This document shows positions 46,735 through 59,106 of a stretch of DNA of 64,000 nucleotides, one piece after another. Within the stretch, counting starts at the first letter, position 1; each line of letters begins with the position of its first letter. Location of the stretch: the NCBI GenBank assembly GCA_914767715.1, contig OU612072.1, forward strand, positions 26,164,001 through 26,228,000, in the 5' to 3' direction. This stretch comes from Membranipora membranacea. Taxonomy: Eukaryota > Bryozoa > Gymnolaemata > Cheilostomatida > Membraniporidae. The translations under genes and the position numbers were made by a program. The notes under the pieces were generated by a model. It did not search any database. It saw only the letters and a program-made list of their open reading frames with translations, and was not told where the DNA came from.

Positions 46735-48094
46735 CTTGTCTTCTAAGATTCACTGTTACTGAATTGTGTTTGTTAAAGTTTCATATTTTATTATTATTTT
46801 ACTTGTTATTTTTCTTGTTTTATCTTCAAATATACACTGCAATACAAATAAGCTTGGCTTATTTCTGGTGTGTGTAGTCTATACCTCAATATTAAAGCCC
46901 TGTTGTTGATTCTTACTGAGCAAGACCATCGGCCGACAGTAAGCTTCAGGCAGCATTCGCCTGATATTTGAGGATAACCTTTTTTCACAGGGAAGTTGAT
47001 TCACGCAATTTTCTGACAGGAAGTATCAATATCATTCCACAGTGCGTAAGTGATTCAGATCAGATCAGATCTTTAGCTTATTGTTTTCAATTTTTGCAGT
47101 CCAATAAAATGTTATTAACCATGACAGGTGGCAGAATTCAATTCAGTTTGTAAATTAAAATCCCTGTTAGAAGATTTCGAGTTATGAACAATAAACCTTG
47201 ACTATTTGCTGCAACACAACGCACTTGCATGTTAACAGAATTACATACATATTACTGCCACCAAGCGTCTGATGGTCATTGTCAATGGTTTACAAGTATT
47301 GAGTGTATGGGTTACCGCTAGTAACTCAAGCAAAACTCTATTTTACCTCAATCACTAAAATTTAAGAGAATTGCATTATGGGATCCTTAGTTGTCCTAAG
47401 TTGGTTGATTTGTCATCGTTTAATCTGAAAACAAGTATTCAAAATGCTACATCCTGCAAGACCATGGCAAAATCTATCCTGTCTTGAAAACCACTGCCAG
47501 TGCTAGGGGAAACCCCACAACAAAACTTCGCAGAACATGCTAAGTAACCAGCAGATGAATATTTTTGAGATATTGTGCTTTGCTTGTAAAGCTAGTTAAA
47601 TGGTAACAATTGCAGCTAAACTATGACTTGGTTCCCCAAAACCATTATCCTACCTCTGAAACCAAACCCTGCTCGTGTCTATCTAGCCAGCTAGTGAAAC
47701 AGGTGCCAATTTTGAAAATTATTTGAAAAATTGAAAAAATGGTTTAAATGACATGCAAATACTCAAAAGATAGCATAACACAATCTTTGAATAATTGATT
47801 GCTAATTTGCAACAAATGAGAAGACTACTCGGTTTTTGCAAGGTACAAACAACTTTAACATATGTGGGGTTCCAGTGTTCATAAAAATCTTCGTTGCGAT
47901 GTTTTTTTAATTGTTTTATTATTCGAACGCTAGATTGCAATGTTTCGAGGTTTGCGATATTTGCAACATTTCCTATCAAATTTATTCGCTGATAACTATT
48001 GCATGTTATGCTGACCCACTAGATGCAAATTGAATCGCAAGTCCCAGATGATATTCACAAAAACTCAAAAGGAAAGGCAATAATATGTCGATCC
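46735..48094. other. Intergenic region
   Basis: Gene E 3' flank, then about 1.2 kb with nothing recognisable. Frames are under 90 codons without motifs. Confidence 0.45.
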
Positions 48095-48210
48095 TCTATT
48101 CAATCTGCCATTTAATGTTATTTAGTTCCCAATTTTTCATCAGAAGTAGGAATTCATTTAGTATTTGGTGACCTTATACACACCCAAATGAAAAAAGTTT
48201 GGAGTAACTT
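48095..48210 (-). promoter_or_regulatory. Orphan TSR promoter block (relic)
   Basis: Matches the gene D upstream block in order: caatctgccatttaatgtta, then tagttcccaattt, then tttggtgacct. No TATA box or exon follows on the gene side. It is probably left from a deleted D-like gene on the - strand. Confidence 0.6.
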
Positions 48211-50126
48211 TGCAATGTCACTTCTACTCTCGTCTTCTATCATATCTGATTACTTGTTATGAAACAAATCATTTTTTAGGATATTGAGTATTACTTCACT
48301 GTGCAGAGAACTAACCTTCCGCTCCTGCCTGTATCCCATGAACCACAAACTTATATAAAGGTAACAAAGATTCTATGATAATATGATGACATTGTGAAGC
48401 GAATACTTTGTGTGCTTCCATTATTCCAGTCAGCAGGAGTCGATTATAGTATTATTATTTTGCAGAAGATGATGTTGATGATTGATATCATCTCAACAAT
48501 TTGGGCAACCAAGGTGACTCATATCCCATACTGTATGGTAAACGTAACTATTGGGAATAGTAGCGGATTTTGAGTATGTACATTAATATAATAATATATG
48601 TAAAAAATAAAATATGAAACAAATGCTGCTTCTTTGATATATATTTCTGCAACTGATATGTCAATCAGAACCACAAAGTGTTTATATTTGCATAATAGAC
48701 AGTAGAATGTCAAAAATTTGTCATAAAATAAATATGCTATGTCAATTTGATGATGGGCAAATTATGTCTGTTTGCAGAAATTGATGGATTTTGTGTTGTG
48801 GTTCAACGTTTTAATGCTGTATCTTTATTTGTCTCAGGAATTTTACAAGATTTTAATGAAGCATAAGGATCTCCATTATTACCTATATTATACTGAAAAT
48901 CTGCTAACTGTATATTTCTTGTTTGAATAGAATAACTTGAATTCGCCAAAAAGTTTCTTTTGTTATCTAATTCCCTATTGAATTAATAAGGATAAAAGCT
49001 ATTGGCAAATTTTCTTTAGAAACATTATCAGTAAAACTAGTTTGCCAATATCTTAAAAACTCCATATTCTCTGTCAATCAGTTTGATGATTGTGTCATGG
49101 ACTAGAAAAAATCTGTACTTCACTAAAGGTTTTTGATGCATCACCGTAAGTAGGGGCATTTATAGAGGCTTTACAAATCAGGGTGATTGATTTGCAATAT
49201 AAATTTTTAGTTACCTTAAACTTAAGGCTATACAAATTAATTAAAAGCCTGGGGAGCTGAAAACTCAGTGAAGAAACAGGTTGAATACAAAACTCCACTG
49301 CATCACTTTTATTCAAGACCTGAATTCGTTTGTAAATATATATTCTGCCAAGCCTCACCTTACTAGTATACCATAGAACTTGAGTATTAGATAGATGATT
49401 TGTGGGACCTACGTGTTAATAATGGTGACAACAATATTTGCAAAATAATAGCAAATAGCAGATATCTGTTGATCTTTTTCTATCTTTGACCCAGGTACAT
49501 GTACAGATACAGGTAAATACAGTCACTGGTTTTAGTTCCTTGTTTAATACCAGCGCCGATTCCCTTGGATTTTAATAGGCTGTCTGTGGGTGGTTTAAGG
49601 ATAGCTGAATACGAGGAATAACCTGATGATTCTTACATATAGCATATCATCAAAAAATAAGGCAACCGAGGTGATTCATGTCCTCTTTTTCGTAGTTATT
49701 GAAAAATTTAGGAGTAGCATTGACTTTTGGAAGTATTCCAAAGAGGAAGTAAACTAAGTTGAAACTATATGCATATTAAGCGGCTTGTTTGCTAAATACC
49801 TTTTTAATTGGTATGTCAATTAAAGTCACTGCTTATATTTGCATAATGAGTGCAATGTCACAAATTTGTCATATAATGTCACATAAATTGATATCAATTA
49901 ACTTTCTGTTAAATTGATCGGTCGGCCAATCCCTTTACAGAACTTGATGGGTTTCGAATTGATGCTCATTTATATCTACAGTTGCCCAAATTATATTTGA
50001 GATCACATATGAGAACAATGAATGATAATACCAAAAAGTCAGAAACGATAGTAAATGAGAACCCCTGCTACTGGAAGTTACAATGCAATTTTATGCAAAA
50101 CTAGCATCTTGTGGGTGGGTACAGGG
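48211..50126. other. Diverged duplicate of the region upstream of D
   Basis: Blocks match 43.9-44.8 kb: catgaaccacaaacttatat at 48,338 with 43,897, and aaggctataca...attaaaagcc at 49,226 with 44,372. A block around TTTGCATAAT and ACAAATTTGTCA occurs at 44,745-44,785 (inverted), 48,685-48,725 and 49,835-49,880. No gene is seen. Confidence 0.5.
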
Positions 50127-50408
50127 GACCAAATATAGAATTAATTCATTTGTCAAGTGAACCTAAACTTCCTTTTACCTGGGCACAAATTGGGATCTCA
50201 TTATCATTAATTGGCAGATTAAAAGTGGCATGACATTTCCTTGCCTTTCAATAGTTCTTTTTTTGCATCTCATTAGCGACTTGATACTCAGCCTGCCTCT
50301 AATAGGTTAACATAATCAACGGCAATGAGTAGGAAACAGGTTTGACAGGAGTATTGATGTCAGTGACTTATTGGTAGTTCCTATTCAGGCGAATCTGAGG
50401 TATATAAG
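50127..50408 (+). promoter_or_regulatory. Gene F promoter
   Basis: Distal blocks ggggaccaaatatagaatta (50,125) and ctcattatcattaattggca (50,197) match those of gene D. TATATAAG at 50,401-50,408 is followed by the family first exon with ATGG|GTGAGT at 50,471-50,474. Confidence 0.7.
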
Positions 50409-50470
50409 GCAGTGCAGAAAACAGAGAGCTCATCATCCAACTGTTGGACACCACACAGAAGAGTAATAAA

Positions 50471-51678
50471 ATGGGTGAGTTACAAAGTGTTTAGATTTAC
50501 CAAAATGTAGCTGATAATTGAACTATAGCAGTCAAAGCTTTGTGCTCAACTTAAATTTCAAACCTGAAATGAGTATTATTATCTATTTCAGCTATGACAA
50601 AGTTCATCATCCTGGCTGTCGTCGCTGTGTCATTTGTGAATGCCAGTTACCAACATTCCACCTACAGAGCACCTGCTCAAACACACTACCAAGCACCTGC
50701 ACCAGTATATCACCCTACTCCAGCTAAGCAATATTACAACGGTGAGAGGAGTGTTTATTAATACCTAATATTCAATATATTGATAATATGTAACCAGTTC
50801 GATTTCTTGAATGAGTCTCTAGAAAAAATAATTTGATCTTTCCTTTAGTATATGAATGGAGCGCTTGGGGATACTACGGACAATGCTCTAAACCATGTGG
50901 AGGAGGAGTTCAGTACAGACAGAGAACCTGCTCCACACAAAAGGTTCATGGATATGGAGGAAGCAACAACAAGCAATGTTACGGACGTAGCCAATCTATG
51001 AGACGCTGTAACCTGCAATGCTGCCCAGGTACTAGCTCAATAGATCAAATACCTTGAATAAATAAAATGTTTTGAGATAATGAAAGCGTTCCGAGACCTA
51101 ATAAGACTTATATTGTGGCCCAAATGGTAATTTGAAGTTCCTTGCATCATCTTATCGATCATTTCATCTTAAATTTTATCCGACACTCGATACAATTTAC
51201 AGTAAACGGAGGGTGGGCCTACTGGTCTAACTGGTCCAACAGCCACCAAGGATCATACCAACAAACCAGATACAGAAGCTGTTCTAAGCCATATCCTTCA
51301 TGTGGTGGAGCTAAGTGCTATGGAGAGTCTTCTCAGTCCAGACACGTACCAAGTGAGTATTCATTTCCCCCATTTTTAACTAGATTAGGCATACTGCAAC
51401 CACGATCTTCAAAATGGTAACTTACATGGCAAGCTCATCTCTAAGTATAAGTGAATGTCAGTTGTCTTAATTTTAAGTCATTTCAAACTGCCTTAGCTCA
51501 GGAAAATGAATGTTTTGCAAATTTCTTCACTCTTGAATTGTACGAAAACCCAGCACAGTTTGGTTTACCTTGCAAAAACATTTATTTCTTTTTTTTAGAA
51601 CCACAACCTCACTATAACAAACCAGTGAACACACACTACCAAGCCCCCCAACATGCTACATACAGTACACAATACTAA
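50471..51678 (+). CDS. Gene F: secreted TSP1-type protein (187 aa)
   Basis: Exons are 50,471-50,474, 50,592-50,741, 50,849-51,028, 51,203-51,352 and 51,599-51,678, all with GT-AG borders and phase 1. Splicing gives MAMTKFIILAVVAVSFVNAS as the signal-peptide region. A YRAPAQTHYQAPAP segment follows. The TSP1 module begins VYEWSAWGYYGQCSKPCGGG and ends LQCCPG with seven cysteines. The second module begins VNGGWAYWSNWSN with cysteines in RSC, PSC and AKC. The tail is K-PQPHYNKPVNTHYQAP and ends STQY with TAA at 51,676-51,678. The TATA box is 70 bp before the ATG. It is one of the cleanest members of the family. Confidence 0.9.
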
Positions 51679-54174
51679 GATGAGACCGCTTACAGATCTT
51701 TCATTACGTTCTCGACCCGGACCAAAACACTTGACATCACATTCAAACTGTCTTCTATGATTCACTGTTACTGAATTGTTATCGTTATAATTTCAAATAT
51801 TAATGTTTCATTTGTTATTTTAATTGTTCAATGTTTAAATATACTCTGCAATACAAGCAATCTTGTCTAATTTACGGAGATTGCTATCTCCAGCCCATTT
51901 TTATACCTCTGCTGAAAATCTTTATTGATCAAGACTCTTGAAAATGTTAAGCTATGACAGAATCCTCCTGTTCTTTTATGCTTACATAAATAACCTTGGT
52001 ATTGGCACACTGGTAACTCAGTCAAATAATATTCTGGTTGTTAGCAAAAGACAAAAAGGTTCTAGAATATCATAATTTCCATAGATAGGTATGAGAGAAT
52101 TAGCGCAGCTCAAATACTAACAATACGTACAGGTAATATAAAAACCAAAGGTCCATAGGAAGGTGCTTTTGTCTTGACTCTGACACTGATAATAAATCAT
52201 GACCTTGAACATAAATCACCGAAATGACGAGTACAATTTGTATTTTGATTTGTTTTGCTGCATCTGAAATCAAATGGTTTTTGCTAGTCTATGCACTTTG
52301 CAGGATATGCTTGGATTTTTCCTCCCATTACTTCTACATTAATCTTGCTTCATAAAGCCTAGGGTCCAATAATACACATTGTATGACATTTTGTCAATGT
52401 CATGAATGACCACCCTTATTCAAAATGAAAGAAGAACTGGCTGATATTTTCTTCACTACTTGGCAGTGAATATCTCTGCTCACGGGTATTTCCCAAACAT
52501 GAGGCTACTTTTCCCAGAGTCTGACTGGAAAACTCTCATACCTGGAGCAATATAGTAGGTGGCATGAATAGAAATCAATAGATATTGCAGTTTTAGTGCT
52601 CCCCTTGATTAACTTATAACACTCAAGGGCAGACAGCTCCAGCAAGATACTGCATTGTTCTCAGACTTTCTCTCGCCCGGGGGGCCGTCGGACGAGGGGC
52701 AAAAGTCTGGGGGGGCTCAGACTAGGTTTTTGCATATGTAACATCCAGGCCGGTAATTTACTCTCAGCAATAATTCAATTTTGTGCAATTCTGGAAGAGG
52801 AATTTGCACAAGCCATCATCATGAACCAATAGTAGTTACATATCCATAATAATCACAACTTGACACATGAGTAATTGCTTCATCGAGTTCAATTGACCAA
52901 TTGATTTCAATAAATTTGTTTAATTGAAATAAATGAAATTTCAACAAAGTCAGATATATCAAGATTTTTTTAATGTTGAAAAGTTTTATAACATGGGTGA
53001 TACACTGATAGAGCTGAAGATTGCCAGTGGTTTTGTTGATCACTTCTATACCTTTATCGTGGTTATAACAACAGCGTGCTGGCATCAGTCCTACAACGCA
53101 CTACACAACCTCTGCTGTGTTCTAACCGCTCAACCAGCATCATACTTGCACATAACTCTTCATGGATCCTAATCTGTCAGACTGAGCTGCCGAAATCTTA
53201 CTGCTTACTGTAGCCCAAAACTAACCAACAAACCCGGATAAAAGACTAATCAAACACCAATAATTTTAATCCCACTTCTTATTTTTATCATATATATTGA
53301 CACCCACTGAATGACTAATCCTAAACTGTGGAAAAACCCTACAATTGCTGGAATAGATCTTGTTCAAGTCCTCACTAGAAGACAAGTTCAATCACATGAG
53401 TACCATACCTTGGTTACAGAAAGTCTTCCCCTTTATATCAAACTGCAGGCACACCATAGAGACATACTCAGGAGACTAGAAGTACTAAAGGTAGTGCGAC
53501 CATCCAATTCAATGCAAATAGATCAGCTCCTGAATTGTGATAATTATGACCAAGTGTAACATTTAGCTCTCAGTGGAATTTATAATTAAACCAATCTTAG
53601 CGAAGTTGATGCGCTTTTCAGAGAAATTTGCTATATGCTTGTATAAACACAATCACAACTCATATATTGAGAAATTTGGAAAACTGATGATTCATTTGAA
53701 TAATGAATTAAGGATTAATATGATTTTTTTGTCTTCAAATTCAAATCAAAGAGCGTTGTAGATAGTACCTCACCAGTCCTTTCCTAGTGGCAATGATATA
53801 ATTCTGTACAAGAGTAGGGGAAAGTTTTAGACGTCAAGTAATAACAGAAGATTTGAACCAGATGACTAACCACCAATGAAATTCTATATCAACTTTCAAC
53901 TAACATTATCTCGATGTTGCCTTGAATTATAAATGTTAACCAATCTCCTACGCAGACTCAGCACCTTTGACAAAGTATTAAGTTGCTAAATTGATAAAAA
54001 TTGACCATAATTTTTCTTGCAAGAATATGTATATTTGATAATATAAAGATAAATATAAAGATAATATGAATTTCATAGAATCCAAATCATTTAAATTCCA
54101 ACGTAGTTCGAAAGGTCATTCAATGGATTTCGTCATTACTTAGGCAATTTGTCAAGTAAGAAGGTCATCCTTAG
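51679..54174. other. Intergenic region between F and G
   Basis: No gene recognised. Frames at 52,933-53,172 (+), 52,819-53,085 (-) and 53,311-53,559 (+) have no identifiable motif or splice context. A G/C-rich spot (ggggggccgtcggacgag) lies at 52,680-52,697. Confidence 0.5.
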
Positions 54175-54256
54175 TGATGTGTTGCTCAGTGGTGTACTTG
54201 TTCAGTAGCATAGTGGTGTACTTGTTGTGTAGCTTAGTGGTGTACTTGTTGTGCCC
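54175..54256 (-). repeat. Tandem 24-bp repeats spanning the stop codon of gene G
   Basis: On the gene strand the unit ACACAACAAGTACACCAC plus TAA/TAT GCT repeats three to four times in frame. Successive units read AQQVHH-stop, ATQQVHHY, ATEQVHH-stop. The annotated stop at 54,234-54,236 is the first of these. The same pattern follows gene H. Confidence 0.75.
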
Positions 54257-56138
54257 TCCATGGCTGTGCTGGTGCCTGGTAGTGAACAGCTTGCTCTGAA
54301 AAATAGAGATTGATATAGAACTGTCGAAAATTTACTGATAATGTATACCTACCATAAATCAGGCAAAATCAGTTTGTTCCAGGTAGCGTGTAATTTCCCG
54401 CGGAAAATGAGAAATTAATATTATATTATTTATTAATGTGTTATTGAAGAAAAAATTTGGACAAATAGGAAGTGGTGAAATTGGCGCATTCGTAAATTAC
54501 TAAAATCAGCGATGGAATGTCGCTTTAAGGCAGCTTACTTGGTACATAGGTGGATCTGATCTGACTTCGATCTCCATAACATTGAGCTCCTCCACAATAA
54601 GGCTGTGGACTGGTACATTGTCTGTACCTGATTTGTTGGTGAAATCCGTGGCTAGTCCAGTTAGACCAGTAGCCCCACCCTCCATTGGCTGAAACAATAA
54701 ACTGATTATTATTTCATTATTTGTTAAAGTCGGTTGAAATATAAGTTTTACTTCAGTTGTTTCAGTTGAGTCAGCTATTCCATAACCCCTATCCCGATAG
54801 GATGTTATGTTCACAGGCGTGGATGTTAAGTGTTTCAACTTTCTTTTTACAGCCACAATCAAAGTATTTTCAGGGATTTACATCTGGAGGAAGTTGAACA
54901 ATAATGTATAACATGTGGAATGGATCTGGTCCTTGCCTCAGTGGAAATTTCTCTCTGCAGTAGTGCAGTTTTTGTTTCAGCAAACACCCAAGTGGCAGTC
55001 ATTTGGTGCACTGTAAATATTACCTGGGCAGCATTGTTGGTTGCAGACTCTCTGTGATTTGTTTTGTCCGTAGCATTGTCTGTTGCTTGTACCATATCCA
55101 TAAACTACTCTGCTAACACAGGCTCTCTTTCTGTACTGAACTCCTCCTCCACAACTCTTAGTACATTGTCCATAGTTCTCCCATCGGCCCCACTGATGAA
55201 CTAGAAATCACATTAATTTGTGTTTTGAGTGATTGCACATTTAGGTTTAGGATTTCACAGCAATATCATTCCATATCTGATGAGGCATGTGATGCATGAA
55301 TGGAGTATACGATTCTCAAAGAAGAAATATTTTCAGTCTCAAAGTTGATTAAAAGGTTGATTAAAATCAGATGTCATATCACAAGCCACATCCCGAAGCA
55401 TGGGCGGCGAAATACTATTTGCCTTAGGGGCTAGGCTGCAATATCGGCGCCCATTTGCTCTCAGTTTGCATGCAGGTCGGAGCACACCTGTGGGTCCAAC
55501 AAAATCCCAGTAGTCAATAGACTGCCGTGGGATTCGAACCCATGACCTTCAACATTTGCATGCTGAAGGGACGGCGCTCTAACCAACTGAGCTTCCTCCT
55601 ATTCCTACCAAGAGCAGAGCCTTTACGATGTAGTCATTAGTGAAGTAAGTAAGTAAGTAAGTAATCTAAATGAACCAGAATATGGCATTTTTAGTCAAAC
55701 TCATAAATACATCATTGAACCTCCGAACTTGTTTTTACTCATAACCTCAACCTGACAGAAAGGTGAAGAAAATCATGGTAGTTTCTTGGTATCAACTCAA
55801 CTCACCAGTGTATTGAGGTCTGTGCACAGGTGCTTGGTAGCTGTTAGTGACAGGTGCCTGGTAGCTGTTTGCAACAGGTCCTTGGTAGTTGTTTGCAACA
55901 GGTGCCTGGTAGTTGTTTGCATGGGGTGCTTGATTGTTTGCTTGGTGCTTATAACCAGCGTGGGCACTTGTACAAGCAACAGCAACGAAGGCAAGTAATA
56001 GAAACTTCATCACAGCTGCAAATAAAGTACAAATCATCAATATGCTTTCTTTGATGTGATATACTATAAGTAAGGTAATTGTAATATGATTTAGTCAGGA
56101 GGAAGCTGAATGTAGAGTGTAGAAGATATCTTACCCAT
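54234..56138 (-). CDS. Gene G: secreted TSP1-type protein with YQAPV repeats (200 aa)
   Basis: On the - strand the exons are 56,135-56,138 (ATGG), 55,806-56,015, 55,024-55,200, 54,539-54,688 and 54,234-54,295. Splicing gives MAVMKFLLLAFVAVACTSAH as the signal-peptide region. Exon 2 then encodes about six NNYQAPVA-type repeats. Exon 3 is a TSP1 module (VHQWGRWENYGQCTKSCGGG, RKRAC, ending QQCCPG) with seven cysteines. Exon 4 is the second module (ANGGWGYWSNWTS, cysteines in RQC, PYC and AQC). Exon 5 ends QQVHH. Lengths equal gene H exon by exon, and the two are divergent across about 3 kb. Intron 2 (exon 2 to exon 3) holds a SINE-like element. G and H form a subfamily distinct from C/D/F. Confidence 0.87.
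55385..55605 (-). mobile_element. tRNA-derived SINE-like element in an intron of gene G
   Basis: On the - strand AGCTCAGTTGGTTAGAGC (A-box region) and GGTTCGAATCCCACGG (B-box region) lie about 30 bp apart, followed by a body of about 130 bp. The anticodon region is CCTTCAGCATGC...GAAGG and too large for a normal loop. Confidence 0.65.
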
Positions 56139-56196
56139 TTTGTCCTTCTGTAATGGGAGTCCAAAGGTAGTATGATGACAGCCCTGTGCCCAGCTC

Positions 56197-56335
56197 CTTA
56201 TATACCCTATTTGTTGTCCTTGCACAGGCAGATTAATGAATAATTAATTTGCCTGTTGAGTGAAGGTGCATATATTAAAACTTACTTGGACCAATATTTC
56301 AGACAGGCAAATTATACATAATTATCACTAGTGAT
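56197..56335 (-). promoter_or_regulatory. Gene G promoter with paired TTTGCCTGT module
   Basis: TATATAAG lies at 56,197-56,204 (- strand). Upstream on the gene strand are CAGGCAAATTAATTATTCAT followed by TAATCTGCCTGTGCAA, and further up TATAATTTGCCTGTCTG. The first pair forms an inverted repeat around TTAATTATTCATTAA. The same two-part module precedes H and, degraded, I. Confidence 0.7.
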
Positions 56336-57014
56336 AACCACTTCAAATTTTCAGTGCTGTAGACAGGCAAATTAGTGTCTGATTAAAAAAAGTTGTTTGA
56401 GAAATTATGCCCATGTTGTGTAATTAACCAAAAATGGAATTCATGTATGCATAATTTGCTGCTTATGCTATGACTGATCAATTAAAAATTGAATGAAAAA
56501 GTCAGAGGTTGGTTTTGCAGCTGCAAATCTCGGAGGTTTAGAGGGAACTGTTTATGAATAATGATAGTACTTTGACATCAGTTGTAAAAGTCACTTCCTA
56601 TAATTTGATTCAATACACACACATGGAATAGAAAAATTCTTTCAACTTCCAGAAAAATATGAGAACATGAATAAATTATGAATCATCTTTGATTTCAACT
56701 CTGGTGGTACTAACCATGGATATTATGGAGACATGTTATCGGACATGTTATGTAAATCCATTTGCCAATAAAATGGATCGCCTGTGAAAGGAGACCAATG
56801 GCATAGTGATCTCACTTCACGCCTCAAAAAGTATACATGTCTTACAAAGATATCATAATCAGTATCTACAGCGAACATTGACATACAATTTAAAATTATG
56901 ATATTGCTTCAATATTATGTTCCAAACAAACTGTCAGCCGAAGTCTGGGCTACACAATGAGAAAATTTTCCATCAACTACTCATATAGTGTCCTAACCAT
57001 TACATACACTCCAA

Positions 57015-57200
57015 TACAATGCAAGGACGTAGCTGAGTTGGTTACATTACCTGCCTTCTGATGGGAAAGCATTAGAGGTATTGGGTTTGAATCCCTCTGC
57101 GGTCTACCAACTACTGGGCCCACCATGTCTCCACCTTGCCTGCAAACACATCGCTTCATATGGTGGCCTCGACTTTAAGGCGCTGTTATCTCTCTTTATT
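57015..57200 (+). mobile_element. tRNA-derived SINE-like element
   Basis: GTAGCTGAGTTGGTTACATTA (A-box region) and GGGTTTGAATCCCTC (B-box region) lie about 40 bp apart, followed by a body of about 100 bp with no coding potential. Confidence 0.6.
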
Positions 57201-57744
57201 TAGACAGGTTTGGACCCACTTAACCCAATGTCAATTAGAAACCAAACAATATTGGAGCTAAAGTGAGATCATGCTAACCATTGCTGTTAATTCAATATGG
57301 TGATACTTGCAACAGTGGCGATTTCAATAATTATGAGAAATCAATGTTACATTATTTCACAGTGATGTTGCTTTATTTCCCCGACTGTCATTTTATATTC
57401 TAATCGGAAATCAAAGTAATATTTTCTCTTGATGATAAATTGAAAATTAAAAATGAGGTAGAAGAGATGCATTGTATTTAAAAAACTTCTGATAGCCCAG
57501 AAACAGTGTCCACATTGACTTCCAAATGTTTATGTCATCATGCCACCATGACTAAGCAGTAACACACAAATGTCACAGAGGTGAGTTGGAAGCTTATATG
57601 GAAACCCAATCTTGCTTGAAATTTTTTATTTCCATTCTGTCAACTTCCAGAATGGCCTCGGCCAAAAATGATAAACGTAATTAATTATGATTAGGCTCTG
57701 ATATTAACTAGTAGTATAATCAAATTAAACATACATTATAATAT

Positions 57745-57746
<2 letters not shown>

Positions 57747-57777
<31 letters not shown>
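57747..57777. repeat. (AT)n microsatellite
   Basis: A pure alternating AT run of about 31 bp. Shorter ones occur at 18,757-18,773 and 60,569-60,587. Confidence 0.9.
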
Positions 57778-57780
<3 letters not shown>

Positions 57781-58942
57781 TAACGATAGTTATTATGTAA
57801 GAAGAGCTGCCAATTCAGAGTGATTGCATGAAGATAAAATGAGAGAAATACCACAGTGATAAAATAAAATCCCTGCAACAGCCTTTAGTATTTCATCATC
57901 GCTATTTACAGCCAGTAAAACTCATGTTTTTTATGAAATCTGCGTTATCAGTTACAAACTATGAGCAAAGAACTAAGGTTTCACAATGAGTGAAATCTCA
58001 AAAATTGATTTTTTATTAACCCTAACACACATACATTCCCATGCTATATGATATATGCTCAGACACTCTAAAATAGTTGTATGGGGTCAGAGAGACGGAT
58101 TGTCCTGTGACATCAGCTGATGCAGGATCAAACATATTTTTACAACCGTTGGTGAATCATAATTATCATAATATGAAGCAATTTCTGACAAATTTTTATG
58201 TGTTATGCAGTATTCATCTTGAGTTAATAGTTGACTCCAATGCCTATACTGTGACAACTGCCTCTCAGGGACAGATGCGTGGAGCCTATGCATGCAGTCA
58301 CTGGCTATGTTGATAAAATGATTCTGATAAATTGATTCACTTAAAAGTCTTAACTGAGGAAATGATTGTGCTGCTTGTCTCTCAGAGTGATCCTCTATGG
58401 GGGTTAAATAACTCTAGTGCACAATTCATGAAATCATTACAAAGATTTCAGCTAAAAGTCAGTTAACATGGAAAAAAAAGCAGGGATACAATAAGTAAGG
58501 ATTGATCGTTTGTTGGCAGCATAAAAAACACATTAAAACGTTTCAGCTGGATTATAAACGTCTATTGGTCTTTATCAGGCACAGAGCTTGTAGGGTATGG
58601 AAATTCAAACACTGATCTATAATAACTCACAAAAATTTCCAACTAGCAACCATTCCTTCTGGGGATAAAACTGATGGAGATTTGCTATTCCAGCCTAAAA
58701 TTGGCATCATACTCTTTACAGGAGACCTCCATTATGGTGTGTTGATGTGTTTCTAGATTTTGTGTCAAGTCATGTTTGATTGTAGCTCCCATATTATGAT
58801 AAACCTCTGGAAAATGAAACATCTCAAATTATTCAAACTAAATCAGGTATTTGCCAGCTAATTAACAATCGTTCCATTTTTTAACTGCTAATCCACAGAT
58901 GTGTGTTGACCCAATCAAATAGGAAGTGGAAACTACTATCAA

Positions 58943-59048
58943 TATGAATAATTTGCCTGTCTGTAATATATATATACTTTTAATATATACCAGCAAATTA
59001 ATTATTCATCAATTTGCCTGTGCAACAATAACAGACTCAGTATATAAG
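58943..59048 (+). promoter_or_regulatory. Gene H promoter with paired TTTGCCTGT module
   Basis: ATAATTTGCCTGTCTG at 58,948-58,963, then AGCAAATTAATTATTCATCA and ATTTGCCTGTGCAA up to 59,024, then TATATAAG at 59,041-59,048. The order and spacing match the gene G promoter read on its own strand. Confidence 0.7.
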
Positions 59049-59106
59049 GAGCAGTTCACAGTGTTTTAATCATTCTCTCTTTGGACTCCCGATGCAGAAG
59101 AATAAA

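Larger units (their letters stand above)
56336..58942. other. Intergenic region between divergent genes G and H
   Basis: No gene recognised. It holds a SINE-like element (57,015-57,200) and an AT dinucleotide run (57,747-57,777). Bases 58,727-58,942 are the upstream flank of H, repeated before gene I at 63,090-63,300. Confidence 0.55.

Noticed and set aside
53311-53559. 82-codon + strand frame with a charged stretch
   Set aside because: No family resemblance, promoter or splice partner could be seen; too short to separate from chance in this sequence.
55786-56054. + strand frames over exon 2 of gene G, and - strand frames over exon 2 of H and I (59,281-59,499; 63,631-63,840)
   Set aside because: They are antisense shadows of the YQAPV repeats; the sense strand has the signal peptide, splice sites and promoter.
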